Source: Nymphaea colorata
Lineage: Eukaryota > Streptophyta > Magnoliopsida > Nymphaeales > Nymphaeaceae
NCBI RefSeq assembly: GCF_008831285.2
Contig: NC_045151.1
Location: 11,026,571 to 11,090,570, forward strand
Direction of reading: 5' to 3'
Length of the DNA: 64,000 nucleotides
Part shown: positions 10,626-24,300 of the stretch, piece after piece
Layout of the letters: every line of letters starts with the position of its first letter
Position numbering within the stretch: the stretch's first letter is position 1
Translations under genes and position numbers: made by a program
The notes under the pieces: model-generated
What the model saw: only the letters and a program-made list of their open reading frames with translations
Told to the model about the DNA's origin: nothing
The model's database searches: none

Positions 10626-13600
10626 TCAATGCAAGAACAAGTGCGGATATCTCTTCCGCATGTCCTCCTCAGGTTCCCATGTGCTCTCCTTCAATCCATG
10701 GTACTGCCATTCCACCTTCACTAAAGGAATTCTCTTCGTGCGAAGCACTTGCTCTCTTCGATCCACAATTTTAATAGGTTTTTCTTCCATCGTCAGATCA
10801 TCTTGCACCTGAATACTTTGAAAATCAATCACATGTGTCGGATCTGGTACGTACTTTCGAAACATGGAAACATGAAAAACGTCATGAACATGACTCAAGT
10901 CTGGTGGTAGTGCCAATCTATAGGCCACCTCGCCAATCTTCTCTAATATCTCAAAAGGTCCTACGAACCTCGGGCTCAACTTTCCCTTAACCCCAAAACG
11001 AAAAACACCTCTAGTAGGGGAAATCTTCAAAAACACATGATCACCAACCTCAAAAGTCAATTCTCTACGACGAATGTCGGCATAGCTTTTCTGTCTACTC
11101 TGAGCAGTCAACAACTTTTTCCTTATCAAGTGCACTTGGTCGGTGTAGTGCTGCAAAACTAAAGGGTTTTCGATTTTTCCATCACCCAATTCGGTCCAAC
11201 AAGCTGGCGATCTGCACGGCCTTCCATACAAAGCCTCAAAAGGTTCCATCCCAATACTAGAGTGGTAACTGTTATTATATGCAAATTCTGCCAGTTTCAC
11301 ATGTTTGTCCCATTCTCCTTTCCACTCTAAGACACAAGCACGCAACATGTCCTCTAAGGTCTGAATGGTCCTCTCCGATTGCCCATCAGTTTGGGGGTGG
11401 AACGCTGTGCTTAGCTTAAGCTTGGTACCCAAAGCCTTCTGCAAATGCCCCCAAAATCTAGAGGTAAAACGTGGATCTCGATCCGAAATGATAGACCTAG
11501 GCACACCATGCAATCTCACTATCTCGCCAATATATAACTCTGCGAGACTTTCCAAAGACTGATTAATTCTAATAGACAGAAAATCAGCGGATTTCGTCAG
11601 TCGATCTACAATCACCCATATGGCATCATGCTGTCTTCGGGTGTGAGGCAATCCAACTACAAAATCCATTGTAATGTCTTCCCATTTCCACACCGGGATA
11701 TCGATTCTCTGCAACAAGCCTTCGGGCCGTTGATGCTCTGCTTTTACTTGTTGACAAACCAAGCACTTTGCCACATATTCTGCAATTTCACGCTTCATTC
11801 CAGGCCACCAAAAATTTCTCTTCATATCCTGAAACATCTTTGTACTGCCAGGGTGTATAGAAAACTTAGATTTATGAGCTTCATCAAGCAACCGTCGCTT
11901 CACCCCTTCATCTCTAGGGACCCACAATCTATGTCGAAACCACAATGAACCCTCTTCATCTTGATGCCAGAAAGCATCTACCTTCTTACACTCTTCCACG
12001 TTCTTAGCAAAATCAGGATCTTCCTTTTGCTTCAATGCAAGCTCTTCCATCAAAGGGTGTTGTACCACGGCACTCATCGTTGCTTTGTTCTCGCCACAAA
12101 GGTAAGGTTGCCATGCTATCACATCTTGTAACAAATTCCAAGAACATGCTAACATACTGTACATCGTTGCCTTAGCTTGCCTGCTCAAAGCATCAGCCAC
12201 CACATTCGCCTTGCCTGGATGATATGATATCGTGAAATCATAATCTTTTAGGTATTCAATCCATCTTTTTTGCCTCAAATTAAGATCCCTTTGGGAGAAT
12301 ATATATTTCAAAGACTTGTGATCTGTAAACACTTCAAATGTTGCCCCATAGAGATAATGCCTCCAAATCTTTAGTGCAAACACAACTGCTCCCAACTCCA
12401 AATCGTGAGTGGGATAGTGTTGTTCGTGCGTCTTCAACTGCCTTGATGCATAAGCCACCACACGGCCATTTTGCATCAATACACAACCATAACCGATTCC
12501 TGATGCATCTGTGTACAGTACAAAACCCGAATGACCTGATGGAAGCGTCAGAATAGGAGCAGCAGTAAGCTTATCCTTCAGAGTTTGAAAACTCCTCTCG
12601 CACTCTTCATTCCAAATAAACTTCACTCCTTTTCTCAATAGCTTAGTCATTGGTGTAGCTATTTTCGAAAAGTCTTGTATAAACCTGCGATAATATCCTG
12701 CAAATCCCAAAAAGCTTCTAACCTCGGTTACACTGCATGGCGTCCTCCAGTCCTGCACAGCTGACACCTTAGCAGGATCGACGGATACTTCATCCTTAGA
12801 GATTACATGACCCAGAAAGTTTACCTTCTCTAGCCAAAATTCACATTTTGAATACTTGGCATATAACTTATGCTTGCGCAAAAGACCCAATACACTTCTC
12901 AAGTGATCTCTATGCTCTGTCACACTCTCTGAGTACACCAAAATATCATCAACAAAAACAATAACAAATCGATCCAAGAACTCTTGGAAAACTCGATTCA
13001 TGAGGTCCATGAACGCTGCGGGAGCATTGGTCAACCCAAAAGGCATGACCCTGAATTCATAGTGCCCATATCTGGTTCGAAAAGCAGTCTTAGCAACATC
13101 CTCCTCCCGTATCAAGAGTTGATGATAACATGTCCTCAGATCGATCTTGGAGAAAACCTTTGCATCCTTAAGCTGATCAAACAATCAATTCTAGGAAGCA
13201 GATACTTATTCTTGATGGTGACTTGATTCAACATGCGGTAGTCAATACACAAACGCATTGTCCCATCTTTCTTCTTCACAAACAACACTGGTGCTCCCCA
13301 CGGTGACACACTAGGTCGGATGAAGCCCTTGTCTAAGAGCTCCTGCAGTTGCTTCTTCAATTCTTCTAGCTCTGCTGGTGCCATTTGATAGGGTGCCTTA
13401 GAAATAGGAGTTGTCCCTGGTGACAACTCTATCTTGAACTCCACTTTTCGTGTTGGAGGCAAACTTGACAGTTCCTCAGGAAACACATCAGGGTACTCAC
13501 TCACAATTGCCACATCCAGTAACCTCACCGGTTCCGTCTCATTGGTCAACACATTGACCAAGAAAGCAACACTTCCTTTTTCTATCAATCGTTGAGCTTT

Positions 13601-15232
13601 CAATGCAGACACCATTATCTTATCAGTTCGACTGGCCTTACGAGCATGGAACTCCACAGGTTGCATTTCATCAGTCAACAACTGTATCTGCTTCTTCCTG
13701 CAATCTATATTAGCATAATGTGCATATAACCAATCCATGCCCAAAATCACATCAAATTCGTTAAAACTCATGATCACCAACTGTGCAGGTAAGTGATGTT
13801 GATGGATCTCCACGTCCACATCAGATAGATACTCACTACACGACTCTTGGGCATGCATAGGGCTAACAACTTTCAAAACATACGGCATCTTCCTAGCAGA
13901 CACTTCTAGTGAAGTAACAAATCGACTAGATATAAACGAATGGGTCACCCCAGCATCAAACAACACTCTAGCAATATGAGAACCAACAAGTAAAGTACCT
14001 TCAACAAGGTCGTGTGCCTGAAGCTCCTCCACGGTAGTAGCATAGACACGTCCAGTCGTCTGTCGTGCGCTAGAAGGACTGGCCTCTGGCTTCTTCAACT
14101 CTCTTTCTTTCTTTAAGGGACAATCCTTGATAAAGTGCCCCATCCTTCCACAGTGTAAGCAAGCTCCGATCTCTCGATAGCACGGCTTCCCAGGGTGCAC
14201 ACGTGAACAAGTAGGGCACCTCTGAGAAGTCGGAGTAGCCACTGACCCCTGGGTGGCCTCACTACGGGTTGGCTGGTTCCGTCTGAAAGTTCGGTCATCC
14301 CGCCTCTCATAAGGCCTTGTCATGCCTGCAAAGTGGTGGCGCTTCACCTGGGTTCGTCCACCTTGTGAATGCTGGCCCGTTTTCTTCTGGTGATCCTTCT
14401 GTGTCCTCGCCCAGTCTTCTTCTATACATCTTGCCATAGTGACCGCCTCGTCCAAGTCACGAGGTCTGCTCGTCAAAACTTTGGTTTGCAGTCCCTCCCG
14501 CAGACCGTGCACAAACTTGCCTGCTCTGGCTCCGTCTGTAGTGTAGAAGTGTTGGCAATACGCCTCCAAGTGTCGATATCTTGTAATATATTCCTCCAAG
14601 CTCATTTGATTTTGCTGTAGATCAAGAAACTCTTGCATGTTCTTGTTTCTAGCATGCACTGGGTAGTAGGTGTTGAGGAAGGAATCTCTAAACTGCTTCC
14701 AAGAAATTGACGGTTGGCCTGCATACCGGATCTCAAGAGTTGATTTCCACCAGTCCATGGCATCACCTTTCAGTAGGTAAGTGCCATAGTTCACTTTGTC
14801 TTCCTCAGGCATCTTCAGAAGCACAAAGATGCGTTCAACTTCCTCAATCCACTGCTTTGCCTTATCGTGACTACACCCTCCTGAAAAGATAGGCGGCTGC
14901 ATCGCCATGAATTGTTGAAACGACACCGCTGACGCCTTCTCCTTAAGTGGCGCAGTGGTGTCTCCTGAAGGAGACGCATTACTCCTCTGGTTACTGACCA
15001 TGGACTGCACAAGGGAGGTCAGTGTTTGCAACGTGGTCAGCAAAATAGACTGTTGATCCACAGGTGGAGTCTGCCTCAGTGGGGTTTGAGCACCCCCACC
15101 CAGTTGGGCATACTGGTGCCCTGACGTACTGTCATCGTGTGGGGTATGCGCATCAGAATGGGCCGGACTAGGCTCTCTCTGTGCCTCTGTGGACGGCCCA
15201 GCTCGCTTCTTACCCCTACGATGATATTCCAT
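10626..15232 (-). pseudogene. Gag-pol polyprotein, internal copy A (frameshifted)
   Basis: Two overlapping minus-strand frames form one broken polyprotein. The upstream frame starts best at 15232 ([12 protein letters not shown], giving a basic N-terminus; a Met 19 codons further upstream is less typical). It contains gag ([23 protein letters not shown]), a CCHC knuckle ([14 protein letters not shown]), protease [13 protein letters not shown] (D-A-G in place of D-S/T-G) and the start of RT, then fails after LLPRID near 13180. The second frame (from [11 protein letters not shown], 13184) carries the FVDD box (residues 77-80), RNase H ([18 protein letters not shown]), the integrase zinc site and DDE core ([30 protein letters not shown]), the [11 protein letters not shown] motif and a chromodomain (about residues 805-852, TWEPEEDM). 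Loss of one base between the frames explains the break. Copy A also reads DLRTCYHQL where copy B has DLMTGYHQL, and KSADF for KSAHF. Confidence 0.92.
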
Positions 15233-15419
15233 CTGTACAAACAAGAGCCTTAATCTCAAATCCAGTCTATGACTAATCTCACAAATCAAATCACAACGTG
15301 CCTTAGCACGAATTTCAAAACATAGATCACAATACGTACTTATACGTGAAAAAGCATAACCACAATAACAATCTAATCAAATGAATGCGTACCTGGGCAA
15401 CACGGCTTCACAAATAGGT

Positions 15420-16510
15420 TTTAACTCCAAGATGCACCCGTTTACAAAAACGCGTGCTACAAGCTCACTAAAACGGTCCTAAATCTTCCCCACAACCTCA
15501 CAAACTCTACCATGTTTCCCCTAATGCTTCGAAAATTAATCTATCATGCTTAAATGATCATCCAATATATGAATCTTCGCTTCCCAACATAATCGCAAGC
15601 TTTCCCCCAAAAACGAAATCACTAACATGTGTTTCAAATAATCAATTCTAAGATCTAGCATGCTCAAACAATAATCATGCGCGTTCCAAAGAGAAATATA
15701 TCATAAAATCGGTTCAATTTCGCCTTGCTCACCCCGATTGAAGGTCTAAACTGCTGTAATCCTCCCGGCAGCCACCTCACGCGTCCAAGTGGTCCCCAAA
15801 CAGCTAAAATTCTCCAATGCCGCCACTACCAAGGCCTTCTCTAATTGCTGTTACGAGGGGGAAGACAAATCCCCAAGCTGAAAACGGATCCAACAGTGAT
15901 AGCATAGTGAAAATCAGTGAGAGAAAGTGCTTGATTGAAGAAAATAGAAAACGAGCAGAAAATGGGGAGAGAGCGTGAAGCGTGGATAGAGAGGGAGGTC
16001 GAATAGAGGGAGAAAGAGGGAAAAACGGAGGGGGACTGATAGGGGAGAGGGTTCGGTCAAAAGGAGAAAAGAAGGCAGTGAGGGGAGAGGACGGGAGAGA
16101 AGAGAGAGACGGTGGAGAGTGAGGGGAGTCGTTCGGTGGAGAGGGGAGACGAGAGACAGTGGGAGAGGGAGACGAGTGACAGTGGGAGAGGGAGGAGGAG
16201 AAGAAGGAAGAAGGAAGAAGGAAGAAGGAAGAAGGAAGAAGGAAGAGTTAGGGAGAGGTTGAGGGCTTACCCAACTGCCGACGCCGCCACCGCCGCCGCC
16301 GCCGTTCCTTCCTCCGCCGGCTTAAGCGTCGCCACTGTTCCCTCGTCCTCCTCCTGGTCTCACACGGGCGACACGGAAGCAAGAAGGCGACGAGGAAGAA
16401 AAGGGAGACGCGAGGGAGAAGGGCCCTCGCGTCGGGCTCCTCTCGCGTGGGGCTAGGGTCCGGGTCTGGACCCTGACCTGACCCGCTCCGCCCAAACGCC
16501 GCGCGTTACA
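15420..16510 (-). repeat. Truncated middle LTR of the Tekay array
   Basis: This 1.09-kb segment matches only the part of the LTR equivalent to 9504-10577 and 23349-24405. The remaining roughly 1.95 kb of LTR, the primer binding site and the end of internal region A are missing. The junction is the word tttaact (15420-15426), which is present both in the internal region (21352-21358 in copy B) and in the LTR (23349-23355 in the right LTR). Measured on copy B coordinates the deletion is 1997 bp. It would have lost the primer binding site needed to replicate copy A, so copy A is a non-replicating passenger. Confidence 0.9.
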
Positions 16511-16522
16511 TCCTACCCTCCT
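16511..16522 (-). other. Polypurine tract of internal copy B
   Basis: The minus-strand run AGGAGGGTAGGA directly precedes the start of the middle LTR, identical to the tract at 10578-10589. Its retention shows that the truncation of the middle LTR affected only the far end. Confidence 0.75.
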
Positions 16523-16558
16523 AACAAAAAAATTTCGTCCTCGAAATTAGATCATACC

Positions 16559-19500
16559 TCAATGCAAGAACAAGTGCGGATATCTCTTCCGCATGTCCTC
16601 CTCAGGTTCCCATGTGCTCTCCTTCAATCCATGGTACTGCCATTCCACATTCACTAAAGGAATTCTCTTCGTGCGAAGCACTTGCTCTCTTCGATCCACA
16701 ATTTTAATAGGTTTTTCTTCCATCGTCAGATCATCTTGCACCTGAATACTTTGAAAATCAATCACATGTGTCGGATCTGGTACGTACTTTCGAAACATGG
16801 AAACATGAAAAACGTCATGAACATGACTCAAGTCTGGTGGTAGTGCCAATCTATAGGCCACCTCGCCAATCTTCTCTAATATCTCAAAAGGTCCTACGAA
16901 CCTCGGGCTCAACTTTCCCTTAACCCCAAAACGAAAAACACCTCTAGTAGGGGAAATCTTCAAAACACATGATCACCAACCTCAAAAGTCAATTCTCTAC
17001 GACGAATGTCGGCATAGCTTTTCTGTCTACTCTGAGCAGTCAACAACTTTTTCCTTATCAATTGCACTTGGTCGGTGTAGTGCTGCAAAACTAAAGGGTT
17101 TTCGATTTTTCCATCACCCAATTCGGTCCAACAAGCTGACGATCTGCACGGCCTTCCATACAAAGCCTCAAAAGGTTCCATCCCAATACTAGAGTGGTAA
17201 CTGTTATTATATGCAAATTCTGCCAGTTTTACATGTTTGTCCCATTCTCCTTTCCACTCTAAGACACAAGCACGCAACATGTCCTCTAAGGTCTGAATGA
17301 TCCTCTCCGATTGCCCATCAGTTTGGGGGTGGAACGCTGTGCTTAGCTTAAGCTTGGTACCCAAAGCCTTCTGCAAATGCCCCCAAAATCTAGAGGTAAA
17401 ACGTGGATCTCGATCCGAAATGATAGACCTAGGCACACCATGCAATCTCACTATCTCGCCAATATATAAATCTGCGAGACTTTCCAAAGACTGATTAATT
17501 CTAATAGACAGAAAATGAGCGGATTTCGTCAGTCGATCTACAATCACCCATATGGCATCATGCTGTCTTCGGGTGTGAGGCAATCCAACTACAAAATCCA
17601 TTGTAATGTCTTCCCATTTCCACACCGGGATATCGATTCTCTGCAACAAGCCTCCGGGCCGTTGATGCTCTGCTTTTACTTGTTGGCAAACCAAGCACTT
17701 TGCCACATATTCTGCAATTTCACGCTTCATTCCAGGCCACCAAAAATTTCTCTTCATATCCTGAAATATCTTTGTACTGCCAGGGTGTATAGAAAACTTA
17801 GATTTATGAGCTTCATCAAGCAACCGTCGCTTCACCCCTTCATCTCTAGGGACCCACAATCTATGTCGAAACCACAATGAACCCTCTTCATCTTGATGCC
17901 AGAAAGCATCTACCTTCTTACACTCTTCCACGTTCTTAGCAAAATCAGGATCTTCCTTTTGCTTCAATGCAAGCTCTTCCATCAAAGGGTGTTGTACCAC
18001 GGCACTCATCGTTGCTTTGTTCTCGCCACAAAGGTAAGGTTGCCATGCTATCACATCTTGTAACAAATTCCAAGAACATGCTAACATACTGTACATCGTT
18101 GCCTTAGCTTGCCTGCTCAAAGCATCAGCCACCACATTCGCCTTGCCTGGATGATATGATATCGTGAAATCATAACCTTTTAGGTATTCAATCCATCTTT
18201 TTTGCCTCAAATTAAGATCCCTTTGGGAGAATATATATTTCAAAGACTTGTGATCTGTAAACACTTCAAATGTTGCCCCATAGAGATAATGCCTCCAAAT
18301 CTTTAGTGCAAACACAACTGCTCCCAACTCCAAATCGTGAGTGGGATAGTGTTGTTCGTGCGTCTTCAACTGCCTTGATGCATAAGCCACCACACGGCCA
18401 TTTTGCATCAATACACAACCATAACCGATTCCTGATGCATCTGTGTACAGTACAAAACCCGAATGACCTGATGGAAGCGTCAGAATAGGAGCAGCAGTAA
18501 GCTTATCCTTCAGAGTTTGAAAACTCCTCTCGCACTCTTCATTCCAAATAAACTTCACTCCTTTTCTCAATAGCTTAGTCATTGGTGTAGCTATTTTCGA
18601 AAAGTCTTGTATAAACCTGCGATAATATCCTGCAAATCCCAAAAAGCTTCTAACCTCGGTTACACTGCATGGCGTCCTCCAGTCCTGCACAGCTGACACC
18701 TTAGCAGGATCGACGGATACTCCATCCTTAGAGATTACATGACCCAGAAAGTTTACCTTCTCTAGCCGAAATTCACATTTTGAATACTTGGCATATAACT
18801 TATGCTTGCGCAAAAGACCCAATACACTTCTCAAGTGATCTCTATGCTCTGTCACACTCTCTGAGTACACCAAAATATCATCAACAAAAACAATAACAAA
18901 TCGATCCAAGAACTCTTGGAAAACTCGATTCATGAGGTCCATGAACGCTGCGGGAGCATTGGTCAACCCAAAAGGCATGACCCTGAATTCATAGTGCCCA
19001 TATCTGGTTCGAAAAGCAGTCTTAGCAACATCCTCCTCCCGTATCAAGAGTTGATGATAACCTGTCATCAGATCGATCTTGGAGAAAACCTTTGCATCCT
19101 TAAGCTGATCAAACAATCAATTCTAGGAAGCAGATACTTATTCTTGATGGTGACTTGATTCAACATGCGGTAGTCAATACACAAACGCATTGTCCCATCT
19201 TTCTTCTTCACAAACAACACTGGTGCTCCCCACGGTGACACACTAGGTCGGATGAAGCCCTTGTCTAAGAGCTCCTGCAGTTGCTTCTTCAATTCTTCTA
19301 GCTCTGCTGGTGCCATTTGATAGGGTGCCTTAGAAATAGGAGTTGTCCCTGGTGACAACTCTATCTTGAACTCCACTTTTCGTGTTGGAGGCAAACTTGA
19401 CAGTTCCTCAGGAAACACATCAGGGTACTCACTCACAATTGCCACATCCAGTAACCTCACCGGTTCCGTCTCATTGGTCAACACATTGACCAAGAAAGCA

Positions 19501-21164
19501 ACACTTCCTTTTTCTATCAACCGTTGAGCTTTCAATGCAGACACCATTATCTTATCAGTTCGACTGGCCTTACGAGCATGGAACTCCACAGGTTGCATTT
19601 CATCAGTCAACAACTGTATCTGCTTCTTCCTGCAATCTATATTAGCATAATGTGCATATAACCAATCCATGCCCAAAATCACATCAAATTCGTTAAAACT
19701 CATGATCACCAACTGTGCAGGTAAGTGATGTTGATGGATCTCCACGTCCACATCAGATAGATACTCACTACACGACTCTTGGGCATGCATAGGGCTAACA
19801 ACTTTCAAAACATACGGCATCTTCCTAGCAGACACTTCTAGTGAAGTAACAAATCGACTAGATATAAACGAATGGGTCACCCCAGCATCAAACAACACTC
19901 TAGCAATATGAGAACCAACAAGTAAAGTACCTTCAACAAGGTCGTGTGCCTGAAGCTCCTCCACGGTAGTAGCATAGACACGTCCAGTCGTCTGTCGTGC
20001 GCTAGAAGGACTGGCCTCTGGCTTCTTCAACTCTCTTTCTTTCTTTAAGGGACAATCCTTGATAAAGTGCCCCATCCTTCCACAGTGTAAGCAAGCTCCG
20101 ATCTCTCGATAGCACGGCTTCCCAGGGTGCACACGTGAACAAGTAGGGCACCTCTGAGAAGTCGGAGTAGCCACTGACCCCTGGGTGGCCTCACTACGGG
20201 TTGGCTGGTTCCGTCTGAAAGTTCGGTCATCCCGCCTCTCATAAGGCCTTGTCATGCCTGCAAAGTGGTGGCGCTTCACCTGGGTTCGTCCACCTTGTGA
20301 ATGCTGGCCCGTTTTCTTCTGGTGATCCTTCTGTGTCCTCGCCCAGTCTTCTTCTATACATCTTGCCATAGTGACTGCCTCGTCCAAGTCACGAGGTCTG
20401 CTCGTCAAAACTTTGGTTTGCAGTCCCTCCCGCAGACCGCGCACAAACTTGCCTGCTCTGGCTCCGTCTGTAGTGTAGAAGTGTTGGCAATACGCCTCCA
20501 AGTGTCGATATCTTGTAATATATTCCTCCAAGCTCATTTGATTTTGCTGTAGATCAAGAAACTCTTGCATGTTCTTGTTTCTAGCATGCACTGGGTAGTA
20601 GGTGTTGAGGAAGGAATCTCTAAACTGCTTCCAAGAAATTGACGGTTGGCCTGCATACCGGATCTCAAGAGTTGATTTCCACCAGTCCATGGCATCACCT
20701 TTCAGTAGGTAAGTGCCATAGTTCACTTTGTCTTCCTCAGGCATCTTCAGAAGCACAAAGATGCGTTCAACTTCCTCAATCCACTGCTTTGCCTTATCGT
20801 GACTACACCCTCCTGAAAAGATAGGCGGCTGCATCGCCATGAATTGTTGAAACGACACCGCTGACGCCTTCTCCTTAAGTGGCGCAGTGGTGTCTCCTGA
20901 AGGAGACGCATTACTCCTCTGGTTACTGACCATGGACTGCACAAGGGAGGTCAGTGTTTGCAACGTGGTCAGCAAAATAGACTGTTGATCCACAGGTGGA
21001 GTCTGCCTCAGTGGGGTTTGAGCACCCCCACCCAGTTGGGCATACTGGTGCCCTGACGTACTGTCATCGTGTGGGGTATGCGCATCAGAATGGGCCGGAC
21101 TAGGCTCTCTCTGTGCCTCTGTGGACGGCCCAGCTCGCTTCTTACCCCTACGATGATATTCCAT
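16559..21164 (-). pseudogene. Gag-pol polyprotein, internal copy B (two frameshifts)
   Basis: This copy has the same domain order as copy A: gag with CCHC knuckle, protease with D-A-G, RT with FVDD, RNase H, integrase and chromodomain. The start chosen is MEYHRRG at 21164. It has the same frameshift after LLPRID as copy A (near 19115) and one more: an A-run near 16963 has four A where copy A has five, which separates the last 134 codons (integrase C-terminus and chromodomain, 16559-16963) from the 718-codon RT-integrase frame (16960-19116). Apart from that single base the two internal regions are the same length (4841 versus 4842 bp over the shared part). Copy B keeps the expected G in DLMTGYHQL and H in KSAHF, so at those two sites it is nearer the consensus. 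Confidence 0.92.
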
Positions 21165-21382
21165 CTGTACAAACAAGAGCCTTAATCTCAAATCCAGTCT
21201 ATGACTAATCTCACAAATCAAATCACAACGTGCCTTAGCACGAATTTCAAAACATAGATCACAATACGTACTTATACGTGAAAAAGCATAACCACAATAA
21301 CAATCTAATCAAATGAATGCGTACCTGGGCAACACGGCTTCACAAATAGGCTTTAACTTACATCCATAGTGGGGTTTGCCAT

Positions 21383-21395
21383 GGCTCTGATACCA
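21383..21395 (-). other. Primer binding site for initiator-Met tRNA
   Basis: On the minus strand this reads TGGTATCAGAGCC, four bases inside the end of the 5' LTR. It is the standard plant retrotransposon primer binding site complementary to the 3' end of initiator methionine tRNA. It is present only next to the right LTR. The corresponding site between copy A and the middle LTR has been deleted. Confidence 0.92.
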
Positions 21396-21399
21396 AAAC

Positions 21400-24300
21400 T
21401 GTCACACCCTGACCTTTTTGACACTCAAACATTTTTTTTTTCTAACATCCAACATCGAGGTGTGACTACACAATAGTTCAAAAAGGAATGAGCCAAGCAA
21501 TTCAAAATAATGGGGCAAGCTTTCCATTATATAACATTTCAATTCAATTGTACATTTGACAAAAATGCCCCAAAATCACAACTTCGATGCCTAATAAAAA
21601 ACAAGGCATCAGTAAAACCAAAAACCCGATGCGCCGGCACTACAAGAACAAAACAAAATCCAAAACCTCCACAGTAGGACGTGAGTGTCGCCATCTGCTC
21701 AGCCTGCTGCCCCGGGTACACCAAAACCTGAAAAAAGAAACAACTGAAGGCTTAGCCTTCGCAGTATGGCAACAAGCCAGGAAAATGCCTAACCCTCTCA
21801 AGTAAGGCTCAAATATACAAGCAAACATCAGAACGATCTATCATTATGTCGTGTCAGGACACGACATGCAGAGGCCACTCAATGGCTACAATAACATAAT
21901 TTCAATCACATGCAAGGCATCATCAACATGTCACTTGCATTCATAAGCACAACAGTCACATGTACAACAATCCTATACATTTCAATCACATACATTTCAG
22001 TTTCATTACTATCAGTGAATTTACAGTTCCTGTGGGTGCAAACACAGGCACGTGCACACCGCGGGCGGCCCACAGCCGAGAGACAACCCCCGTGGTGGCC
22101 CAGAACAGTATGGATCCATCTATCCACTGCAGCGGTAGAGCCCTCATCCTTGGATGTGTGAATTCCAAGGAGAGATACTCAGCCTTCCCTAGGACACCCA
22201 GGTTGGGAAGGCGGGAGCCTACGCTCCAAGCACATCACACAACAGTACCCTGGGGCCTTGCACCACCTGCGCTCCGAACAGGCGAGACCAGTGGCGAAAG
22301 CGGGACAACTCCCATACACATAGTCACATCCCACTGGCCTCTCATCTCTTATTCTTTCATTCTTATACTTATACTTGCACAAACACATTTAACTGGCTAG
22401 CTCCTGAGGTTAGTTCACTTCACGAGTGAACCCACACCTCCAATTGCCTCCACACGAGGGTTACACATAACCACAACAGTTTTGTCTAGCCGTCATAACA
22501 ATATGGGTACAACCACCCACTGTACAAACATTTGCATCATTGCCCGCGGCAATGGGTATTCAATAAACATAACATTCATATTCATCATCATAACAATCAC
22601 ATCTTTGAAAACTTAGCCAAACCACAGAGAGTAGTCTCAATCTGTGGTGGGCTCGTAGCTGTCCTATGCAGTTATCATTCTAGAATGCTTTCTAATGCAC
22701 AATTGGGGTCGAGGAGACACTCGACTCGATACCCCGCCTCATCTGTCCTAAACAGTTATCAATTCTAGCATGCACATGCAATGCGTAACATTATCAAAAC
22801 AATTACTATAAGCCTTTCAAAACAATTCATATCATATATCAATTTATGTACATGCATACACATATTCATTCACGAAACTCTCAATCAATTCATATCACAA
22901 ATCCTAGGATCCCATGATCCTAGGAACACACATTCATTCACTTGCCCAGGCAGGGATTTGCCTGGAATGTCGCCATACCTGTGGCGCGTTCACAAGAATC
23001 TTCAAAATGCCTCGAGCTTCGAATCCGGTAGCTCAAGGTCGACGGGACGTACCCGGTGTACCTGCAGACACAAACACAAGATAAGATTCCTACTTCATAC
23101 CTCAACAATTCAAACAAAAACAAAACAAAGTCATTGAGGCACGTGTCATCGCCTCAAGAGGGTGTCGACGGGTAGTGTCGACCCACAAGTTCTCCAAAAG
23201 GGTCACTTCCCACTTCTAGCCGTGCCAATAGATGCCAAAACTCAAAGCCATCAATTCGTCTATCACTAACGCCTTTCTCAAAACTCCCTTTTTCTTAAAT
23301 CAAGGCGTCTACCCCAAAGATACATCCAACTTATGTACGTTATCCCTATTTAACTCCAAGATGCACCCGTTTACAAAAACGCGTGCTACAAGCTCACTAA
23401 AACGGTCCTAAATCTTCCCCACAACCTCACAAACTCTACCATGTTTCCCCTAATGCTTCGAAAATTAATCTATCATGCTTAAATGATCATCCAATATATG
23501 AATCTTCGCTTCCCAACATAATCGCAAGCTTTCTCCCAAAAACGAAATCACTAACATGTGTTCCAAATAATCAATTCTAAGATCTAGCATGCTCAAACAA
23601 TAATTATGCGCGTTCCAAAGAGAAATATATCATAAAATAGGTTCAATTTCGCCTTGCTCACCCCGATTGAAGGTCTAAACTGCTGTAATCCTCCCGGCAG
23701 CCACCTCACGCGTCCAAATGGTCCCCAAACGGCTAAAATCCTCCAATGCCGCCACTACCAAGGCCTTCTCTAATTGCTGTTACGAGGGGGAAGACAAATC
23801 CGCAAGCTGAAAACAGATCCAACAGTGATAGCATAGTGAAAATCAGTGAGAGAAAGTGCTTGATTGGAGAAAATAGAAAACGAGCAGAAAATGGGGAGAG
23901 AGCGTGAAGCGTGGATAGAGAGGGAGGTCGAATAGAGGGAGAAAGAGGGAAAAACGGAGGGGGACTGATAGGGGAGAGGGTTCGGTCAAAAGGGGAAAAG
24001 AAGGCAGTGAGGGGAGAGGACGGGAGAGAAGAGAGAGACGGTGGAGAGTGAGGGGAGTCGTTCGGTGGAGAGGGAGACGAGTGACAGTGGGAGAGGGAGA
24101 CGAGTGACAGTGGGAGAGGGAGGAGGAGAAGAAGGAAGAAGGAAGAAGGAAGAGTTAGGGAGAGGTTGAGGGCTTACCCAACTGCCGACGCCGCCGCCGT
24201 TCCTTCCTCCGCCGGCTTAAGCGTCGCCACTGTTCCCTCGTCCTCCTCCTGGTCTCACACGGGCGACACGGAAGCAAGAAGGCGACGAGGAAGAAAAGGG

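Noticed and set aside
11365-14892. Plus-strand frames overlapping the Tekay gag-pol
   Set aside because: They are antisense shadows of the minus-strand polyprotein, repeated at 17297-20824 for the same reason.
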